From Choanephora cucurbitarum (lineage: Eukaryota; Mucoromycota; Mucoromycetes; Mucorales; Choanephoraceae), in contig JAIWNI010000009.1 in the NCBI GenBank assembly GCA_025331435.1, positions 434,001-498,000 on the forward strand: a DNA stretch of 64,000 bases, given 5' to 3'. Below the pieces are notes generated by a model. It was not told where the DNA came from. It worked only from the letters and a program-made list of their open reading frames with translations, and ran no database searches. This document shows positions 58,801-64,000 of this stretch, in pieces. Position numbers and translations under genes: made by a program. Position 1 is the stretch's first letter; each line of letters starts with the position of its first letter.

Positions 58801-60465
58801 GCTCTGGTCTTTATACATACACAAAAAGATCTGAACGCCATGTTAGCCAACTGGTTCGATACGATCTTCAACTACACTTTTACGGTGGTACATTTACCAG
58901 GTATTGATAATGTTCTACCTGACAGTTTATCCCGTCTTTTTCATAGTAAAAAAGAACTGGGGGAGGGTAATGTGGATAAGTTTCACTCCTCACAATATGT
59001 CATGAGAAAGATTGACAGAGCTAACAGAAAAGCTACCATCGCTTACTTAGCGGAAAACATGCTAGAACCTCCGACGGAGGAGAAAAAGCAGGAGATTTTG
59101 GAGAAAGCGCATCTCTTCGGGCACTTTGGAGCAGAGGCCATGGTAAAAGCGATACACAACAATGGAATGCATTGGCCTAAATTAATGGAACAAGCACTAG
59201 CGGTTGCTAAAAAGTGTTCCCAATGTCAAAAGTTCAACATTGTAAAAACAGGTTATAACCCTCATAGACCGGTCAGGTCATCCTTACCTGGAGATCATTG
59301 GGCGATAGACTTAGCGGGACCTCTACCATTGACGGAAAGGAACAACAGGTACATGTTGGTCATGATAGATATATGCTCAAGATTTGTCATCCTAAGACCT
59401 ATACCGAACAAAACAGCGGAAGCTGTGGTAAAAGCTCTGATACCTGTATTTTGCGACTTTGGGATACCTAGAATAGTCCAATCAGACAATGGCAAAGAAT
59501 TTGCTAATCAAGTCATGGAAAGATTTAGAAAATCGGCTGGCTTTGATCATCGCTTGATTACCCCCTATTATCCACAAGCTAATGGTGCTGCAGAAAGAAC
59601 TGTAGGCACAGCGATGAATGCCTTAAAAAAGGTAGTGGAGGGTGTCACAGGTGAATGGGATCTATTCATCTACTCCGTGCAATTGGCGCTCAACAACAAA
59701 GTATCAAAAAGGTTGAATACACCCCCTTTCAACGTTATGTTTGGAAGGAAATTGAATGACTTTAAGAATTACAACGAGGAAACAGGTACAACTACACCTT
59801 TGACAAAGGAGCAAGTTGATCAAAGAATCAGGCAATTGCAAGATGTAGTGTTTCCGGCTATTGAAGAAAGGACTACGCGTGCGGTGGAAAAACAAAAGGG
59901 AAACTTTGACAAAACGCATTTACAGAGAAGCCTTCCTGTGAACAGTCTAGTTAGGATAAGGATACCAACTAACTTCAGAGCAAAAATGGACCCAATTTAC
60001 GAAGGGCCATACACTATTGTGAGGAAAACACAACAGGGCACATATGTACTTAAAGATACTACGGGCGAAAATCTAGCTAATAGTTATACTATATCTCAGT
60101 TGAAACCCGTCATAAGTGATCACACACTGGATCCAGAAAGCACCAAAGAAGTGGAAGCTATCTTAGGTCATTACTTAGACGAGGAAACCAACAAATATGT
60201 TTATTTTGTTAAATGGAAAAACATGGAAGATTCCTTCAACCAATGGGTTAAAGCGGAAGACTTTTACTCACAAGGAATTATTCAAGAATACTGGAACAGT
60301 ATGGAGCCTAGTGTCATCAGCAACACAATGACAAAGAAGTCACAAGGCAAAAGGGGCAGACCTAGAAAGTATGCGGAGCATACGGTCAACCAAAAGCAGT
60401 TTTCTGGAAAAAGAAAAAATAATGCTACAAACAGTTTCGGAACAAAGAAACGGAAATCCAAATAA
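55876..60465 (+). CDS. Gag-Pol polyprotein with chromodomain (retrotransposon)
   Basis: One frame of 1529 residues. Gag occupies about the first 390, with a variant zinc knuckle near 317-332 (CRRCGRVWVPGHKEVC: CX2CX7HX3C, not CX2CX4HX4C). Aspartic protease: DSGA near 429. Reverse transcriptase: active site FVDD near 753, after LDLKNAFHRFPI and FGLKP. RNase H: ATDASDVGIGAVLYQ (about 905). Integrase: an HHCC zinc domain (HLFGHFGAEAM ... CSQCQK, about 1090-1117), then D-D-E near 1144, 1204 and 1240 (WAIDLAG, SDNGKEF, NGAAERT). The C-terminal chromodomain (about 1426-1476, VEAILGHY ... YVYFVKWKNME) would direct integration to modified histones. A Lys/Arg-rich tail follows. Codon and base use are less biased than in the neighbouring housekeeping genes. 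Confidence 0.97.
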   Translation: MNNNFIPQTQDQAVGTREAVNKALKAYRMLQKKANDLWVSHTEDVLNDCVDDAKAQLLNKACQQVEDFRNVCASHFPLVKEFFKEVVNAGKQLKIGEMPCLMGPIEKPEGKHGSVYCNVKSFVESLERYCASQGINLDFEHEKCMPSLLGKQYRVHYETKLVATSGTEELVTWEMVKGWLEQYIDTPKQRIANIKVLLNLSPREGENGCEFVERVRDALASTNMKQFTVDEFFFAALCGNLGFEWKHKVSAAVNGSSSDVMKKGIDEMLTMVSNLDLVAERKRRYDHNQGEGAGKRRFVSPSNGTGTSKWAKSEGKSLPDCRRCGRVWVPGHKEVCPKLQRGNGSQPQVNRMASLVKPAENPSETVGNEDLDQVIETLVDDMEISDLEDDKMSCKHKKNKERELVHLIDGETDVPIYVESVAIRALVDSGANFSSLNKSFCITNNIPILKYVEGRQPIIRLASAESTIKCYGYTPELRLKYNGKSYTFKFEVMNLAFEKPMSIGTDLMKVLGIGYYGLATSWDPPSMEKLEEPFKDLPKPNEDPFGTPSERNALLDDIQESIQANESIPFGTFCTHLDAIVYLDTPESAACYKSQYPIADMLKPKVQETVEKWLSEGIITEVPSNVDNKWNSPLTMAPKKDLQGNYTDKRPCLDPRHINKLLKEDRIPLPKISDIFKDLQGANIFITLDLKNAFHRFPIYAPHQHKTAFTSVDGKQYMFRGCPFGLKPISSKFQRVMSKLFKAAPFRSYVSTFVDDIVIYSRDMQEHTTHVKSVINELTRVKLILNPTKCHFAQRTIYLLGFCVSANGQTYLDPRKVANTMEWPTPRTGKDIQRFLGLVNYFREYVPKISILTAKLDGLRNHTGNLGSLWTEKHDQAFHNLKQALLHAPILQPPNLDLPFQVATDASDVGIGAVLYQQESSMKKPQYIGFMARSLTKSERNYGTTKRELLAIVFALQKFHTYLWGRHFILRTDHKALVFIHTQKDLNAMLANWFDTIFNYTFTVVHLPGIDNVLPDSLSRLFHSKKELGEGNVDKFHSSQYVMRKIDRANRKATIAYLAENMLEPPTEEKKQEILEKAHLFGHFGAEAMVKAIHNNGMHWPKLMEQALAVAKKCSQCQKFNIVKTGYNPHRPVRSSLPGDHWAIDLAGPLPLTERNNRYMLVMIDICSRFVILRPIPNKTAEAVVKALIPVFCDFGIPRIVQSDNGKEFANQVMERFRKSAGFDHRLITPYYPQANGAAERTVGTAMNALKKVVEGVTGEWDLFIYSVQLALNNKVSKRLNTPPFNVMFGRKLNDFKNYNEETGTTTPLTKEQVDQRIRQLQDVVFPAIEERTTRAVEKQKGNFDKTHLQRSLPVNSLVRIRIPTNFRAKMDPIYEGPYTIVRKTQQGTYVLKDTTGENLANSYTISQLKPVISDHTLDPESTKEVEAILGHYLDEETNKYVYFVKWKNMEDSFNQWVKAEDFYSQGIIQEYWNSMEPSVISNTMTKKSQGKRGRPRKYAEHTVNQKQFSGKRKNNATNSFGTKKRKSK

Positions 60466-60494
60466 GACGTCTTTGCACAATGCATAAAGAGTCT

Positions 60495-60503
60495 GGAGGG
60501 GAG
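60495..60503 (+). other. Polypurine tract
   Basis: GGAGGGGAG, followed by TAA and then the 3' LTR, is the plus-strand primer site for reverse transcription. Confidence 0.85.
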
Positions 60504-60506
60504 TAA

Positions 60507-60670
60507 TGTGGTATTCACCACAGCTCATTTATATAATTTAAATACCGATCTGGTTAAGAAGAGTTTTTTATCGTGTCTGACACTTTTTCTCTTCACCTTA
60601 ATAAAGGCCTATAATTTGTCTCACTTAACTTGCTAAGTTACAAAACCTTATTCAAAAGACAAATACAACA
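60507..60670 (+). repeat. 3' LTR, 164 bp
   Basis: Identical by eye to the 5' LTR over the full 164 bp, from TGTGG to CAACA. Confidence 0.96.
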
Positions 60671-60675
60671 TGCTT
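60671..60675. repeat. Target-site duplication TGCTT, right copy
   Basis: It matches 55687-55691 exactly and marks the integration site. Confidence 0.95.
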
Positions 60676-61589
60676 TAAAGATTAGAAAAGCTCATACTTT
60701 CTGGTTTTCTACACAGTGATGAAAGCACGAAACATAGCTTCTTACACCGATTAACTCAGAGGGGAGTGAGTTCTTTTTCTCCCCTCTGGGTTAACCGATG
60801 TTATGTGAGATACATATAAATGTACAACTTCTAGCCCATTAACAGATACCTAAAGAAGATCCTTTTTTATGAACTTTTTCTGTTTCCTTTTATTGTTTTT
60901 AACATTTTGACACTACAAAAAAGCACACAGTAGAGTAGGGACAAGAAATGTTTACTTCTGATAACAACTCACGATATTTTTAGATCATAAAATATGCATT
61001 GTGAGGTGTTAATTTATATTGTAAATGTGAGTGTAGTTGCGATAATTTTCAATATATCGGTCATCTTAAAGGTACGTGCTCTTAAGTTTTGCAAATCCTT
61101 AAATCGAGCAATTACTGTGCAATTTCAAGCCTGCCTATCACCTTCCAAATCAAAACTCTCATACCTTTTTAAAAAAATGAAGAGTTTTCAAGTAATATGA
61201 AGCTGGAGAACCTTCCAAGAAAAAAAAAGTACATCGCTTCTTTTGTAGATCTACTGCAATTGCAGTTTAAAGAAGCTTAAGACTTAGTACCAGGTACCTA
61301 TAGGCTTAGTTTCTTGTTGTTCTGCAATATTGTTCGATTAATTTTTTGCAATGTCTTGGAGCACAATGTCGTTATAGTGAGATTTGCCTAGTTGAATAAA
61401 CTTCTAACGACATGATGTTACGCACAGGATTTTTTCTGATTTCTATTCTCTGCTGTGAACTCAAGCTGTGTTAGTATCTGGTCTATTTGACAGTTCCTCT
61501 TGATCTCTTACTGCATAACATTTTGGTTGAACCCTTCTCTAATTTTCCATTCATGACGATTAAAACTTTTGAACATGTATCAATAATTC
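60676..61589. other. Gene-poor flank right of the retrotransposon
   Basis: It contains the hairpin at 60746-60799 and AT-rich sequence. An open frame at 60994-61200 has no recognisable feature. No RNA gene was recognised. Confidence 0.5.
60746..60799. repeat. Long imperfect hairpin with TTAACTCAGAGGGGAG arms
   Basis: The left arm contains TTAACTCAGAGGGGAG (60751-60766) and the right arm CTCCCCTCTGGGTTAA (60779-60794). The arms pair over about 21 bp around a 12-nt loop; mismatches are transitions that remain G-U pairs in RNA. Pairing extends weakly further outward. Confidence 0.85.
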
Positions 61590-61960
61590 GTTACATGGCG
61601 ACTCATTAACTTGACTGTTCAAATTATTAGTTTCCAAGTCCAACATGACTTCTTTTAGGACAGTATATAAACCTTTTAAATCTTACACTTGGTTATGATT
61701 TGACATATATTTACTACCTAAATCCACTTATCTGATTAGTTCCCTTGATACTTATTACAGATCATTGTATTCTCTTATTACATCTCTTCTTTATATTTGT
61801 TTACTCTTTTATCTTACTTTACTTTACGGTTTGTTACCTAAACAATGTGGTGCTCATTACATATAACCTCGCTGCCTGATTGCTCCGCTATATCTCTTTG
61901 ATTCTCTTTTACAAGTTACTGCAAAAACTATCCTTTCTCCTGTTTCAACCGACATGTAAC
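61590..61960 (-). repeat. LTR-like repeat docked at the 3' side of tRNA-Gly (copy B)
   Basis: A 371-bp segment bounded by perfect 8-bp inverted ends: GTTACATG at 61590-61597 and CATGTAAC at 61953-61960. It is related to copy A at 26500-26838, with roughly 80% identity over the last 90 bp nearest the tRNA and weaker matches across the rest. It ends 26 bp from the tRNA 3' base, as a solo LTR or a short non-autonomous element would. No matching target duplication is evident. Confidence 0.65.
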
Positions 61961-61986
61961 TTTTAAATAAAAATCCCAAAAAAGAA

Positions 61987-62057
61987 TGCGCGGTCGGGGA
62001 ATCGAACCCCGGCCCTTCGCGTGGCAGGCGAAGATTATACCACTTAACCAACCGCGC
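61987..62057 (-). tRNA. tRNA-Gly (anticodon GCC)
   Basis: The minus strand gives a 71-nt tRNA. The acceptor stem is GCGCGGT/ACCGCGC with discriminator A, the D arm is TGGTTAAGTGGTATAATCT, and the anticodon stem CTTCG/CGAAG encloses the loop CTGCCAC with anticodon GCC. The T arm is CCGGGGTTCGATTCCCCG. No intron; a T-run follows on the 3' side. Confidence 0.97.
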
Positions 62058-63929
62058 TTCGATATTAAATTTAAATGTTTTGTTAAATATATATGTAAAC
62101 CACAAAATTCTGTCCGGGAAAAGTCCGGAATAAGTCCGACTATTGTCCGGCAATTATGGAAATTCACATATCTGTAGTCTTTTAATGCCTACTTATACCT
62201 ACTAGAGATGCTCTATATCTACTTTGATGACCTTTTCACCTTACTTTTGATCTCCTATATGGTTTAAACATGGCTATCTCTTTTTCTATTAAAACAGCAT
62301 GAAGAAGGCATCTAAAAAATATGCTATATAATAGTCGCTGTTTTATAGAACGGCAGAATTATATGTTATTCCCCTCTACTTACATTGGGAAAGTGAATAA
62401 ACATCTCATAAAGTAATGCATTCGAGTGTCTGATATGATAGTTAAGTATTCACTGCTTATTTGGCAGGAGATTTAGTATTACTCTTGAATTCAAGATGTC
62501 ATGCATTTTGTATGGTGTTATGTAACGTGTATATTTTTTGATAGATGATGTATAATAAAGACTATTGAGTACTTTTTGAGACTGTTAGTAGCTTTATTAA
62601 AACTTCAGAGAGAGAAGAAGGATTTATAATACACGTCTAATTGCTACAGGGATAATAGTTGAGGATTCCTCATTAGGAGATTCGTAATACATTGGGTGAA
62701 CACCTCTTGTGGAGGTTAAAGGGATATTTAAATATAAGATAATCAAGAGATTAGGACCGTTCTATAACATATGGAAGTGATGTTACTTAAGGTCTTATCT
62801 GTACCATAAGGAACTCTGTAGTAGTTTTTTTTTGTATAGCAATGTAAGAGTCATAAATTTGGTCTGCTATAGTTAAATGCTTAGAGATATATAACATAAG
62901 ATGTGACCGAAGATCAGACATTGTGCATCGTGGACCAAGTCTTTTCTCATAGCCAAATCAAAGAATATAAATAGAGACATGCTTTGTTTAGTTAAAGAGG
63001 AAGAAAAACTCTTATTTTTCATACAATCAACTTGATCGAGTACTATTTGTACTTTCCTGCTTTTTTTTTGTCGCTTCTGATAAAGCACCTAATTATACAA
63101 CAAGAAGATCATTCAAATGCATAACATTAAAAAGCATCTCAATATTTCCAATTGAATATGCTAGATATGACCCTTCCGCCTTCTTAGTAGCTACAAAGCC
63201 CATCTTCAAATCCTAAAAACAGCTACAATGGATAGCTAGGGCTAGTTGGAAAGTTGTCAATGCAAATGATCTCAAGTTTTTAGAACCGCTTGTTTAGTTG
63301 ACTTTTTACTTTTGAGTCTTCTAGACAACAAAAATTTATCTTTTAGTATCTTCTCTGCTGTTCCGCTATTTTTGTTTCTCTTCTTTTTTGAACTCGCAAA
63401 AAGCATTTTTAGCAAATCTTTCTAACAATCGAATCTACCTTTCCGCTACTACCATTGCTTGTTGAAAATGACCGTGAACCGGATAAGAAAAAAGAATAAG
63501 ATGATTTTTTACCAGATGAACAAGTTTCATGTTAAATGTGGTTAGATTCCGTATATTCAGTAATGCTCTCTCTACCATCGTTGTATCCGTACTATATCAG
63601 AAGAAAAAGATAAAGCTTAGATAAGCATACATCCCAATCAAAGCATTGTCATTAGCGAACATATCTCTACAGCAGTTAAATCTCTTGTCTTACATTTCAG
63701 TCAGTATTATTGAAATACAGTTGGCAGCTTCCATTAATCCATATTTTTTTGTTTCTTTTTTTCTATCTTTCTGATGATTTTGTGCTGCTCAGTCAAAACA
63801 TATCTGATGTCATCATCCAAGCTCTTCTTGATCTCTTAATTTTGTTGCTCAGTATTGAGTGATTTCAATTGAAGACAATTGTTAAATCTGCAACGCCCCA
63901 AACATCTCTTCGACCAACTTCTTTTTTTC
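62058..63929. other. Gene-poor region at the right end
   Basis: AT-rich DNA with no convincing gene. GTTATGTAACG near 62516 and a TATA/AATAAAG context near 62550 recall an eroded LTR but cannot be confirmed. Short minus-strand frames such as 62873-63088 show no recognisable motif. Confidence 0.45.
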
Positions 63930-64000
63930 CTACTTCTTACAGAAATCACATACACTGGTTGGTGGTGGGCAACTTATGTAGCTGTCGCAGTCAAAGCAAA
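63930..64000 (-). CDS. Possible C-terminal end of a cysteine-rich protein, cut by window edge
   Basis: On the minus strand a frame entering from the right edge reads CFDCDSYISCPPPTSVCDFC then KK and a stop at 63930-63932: five Cys in 22 codons, in CxxC pairs. This resembles the disulfide-rich end of a secreted protein or a zinc-binding tail. The fragment is short and a GTAAGA donor overlaps the last codons, so it may be a chance frame or splice differently. Confidence 0.3.
   Translation of the reverse strand, partial: CFDCDSYISCPPPTSVCDFCKK

Larger units (their letters stand above)
55692..60670 (+). mobile_element. Complete Ty3/gypsy LTR retrotransposon (chromovirus)
   Basis: A 4,979-bp element with two 164-bp LTRs, a single uninterrupted gag-pol frame with a C-terminal chromodomain, a polypurine tract before the 3' LTR and a perfect TGCTT target duplication. 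The two LTRs are identical by eye over all 164 bp, so insertion is recent. One fused gag-pol frame plus chromodomain resembles the Tf1/sushi lineage of chromoviruses. The ORF has no stop or frameshift, so the copy looks capable of autonomous transposition. Confidence 0.96.

Noticed and set aside
61857..62153. Minus-strand frame of 98 codons over the tRNA-Gly
   Set aside because: Same reason: it spans the tRNA. The similarity to the frame at 26738-27022 is listed as a separate low-interest finding.
62510..62720. Possible eroded LTR near TGTTATGTAACG and AATAAAG
   Set aside because: No second copy in the window, no primer site, no target duplication; too little evidence.

Overview
The window is nuclear DNA of a filamentous fungus, most probably an early-diverging one of the Mucorales type (Mucoromycota). 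I infer this from AT-rich DNA, dense short introns (about 45-100 bp, GTAAGT-type donors, frequent CTAA-type branch sites), fungal versions of the conserved proteins (CDC48, KAP95, PP4C, SLM1, IML2/TTC39), and an ADCY10-like soluble adenylyl cyclase, a cyclase type not used by Dikarya. The species cannot be named from the sequence alone.

Layout. 1-5.3 kb: start of a small secreted cysteine-containing protein (cut by the window edge) and a very large copper P-type ATPase with seven metal-binding domains, both on the minus strand. 7.2-9.5 kb: a PQQ-blade protein (+) and a TMEM198/DUF4203-like membrane protein (-), tail to tail. 10-11.2 kb: RAD18 ubiquitin ligase (-). 12.2-14 kb: G-protein alpha subunit and a small secreted I9-type protease-inhibitor-like protein (+). 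14.1-18.6 kb: cohesin RAD21/SCC1 (-) diverging from an amino-acid permease (+). 19.8-25.9 kb: a 15-exon soluble adenylyl cyclase (+). 25.9-33.5 kb: a gene-poor stretch with a tRNA-Ser, an LTR-like repeat docked at its 3' side, hairpins and decayed coding scraps. 33.5-40.7 kb: RhoGEF (+), TTC39/IML2-like protein (+), PP4 catalytic subunit (-), small hypothetical protein (-). 42.5-43.3 kb: SAM methyltransferase (-). 45.9-55.3 kb: a run of plus-strand housekeeping genes: importin beta-1, CDC48, a FHIT/HNT2-type HIT hydrolase and an SLM1-like PH protein. 55.7-60.7 kb: an intact Ty3/gypsy chromovirus with identical 164-bp LTRs and a perfect 5-bp target duplication. 60.7-64 kb: gene-poor, with a hairpin, a second copy of the tRNA-docked repeat next to a tRNA-Gly, and possibly the last codons of another gene at the edge.

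Themes. Signalling genes cluster loosely (G alpha, adenylyl cyclase, RhoGEF, SLM1, PP4). ACGCGT/ACGCGA (MCB-like) motifs lie upstream of RAD18, RAD21, importin beta and CDC48, which would fit G1/S control. Exon reconstruction revealed microexons of 5 nt (HIT protein) and 11 nt (cyclase), a GC-AG intron (RhoGEF) and a hidden last exon that restores the DYFL tail of PP4C. All exon joints were deduced by hand from splice consensus plus family alignment from memory; no search was run. The most interesting unexplained signal is the pair of related LTR-like repeats sitting 26-35 bp from the 3' end of both tRNA genes.
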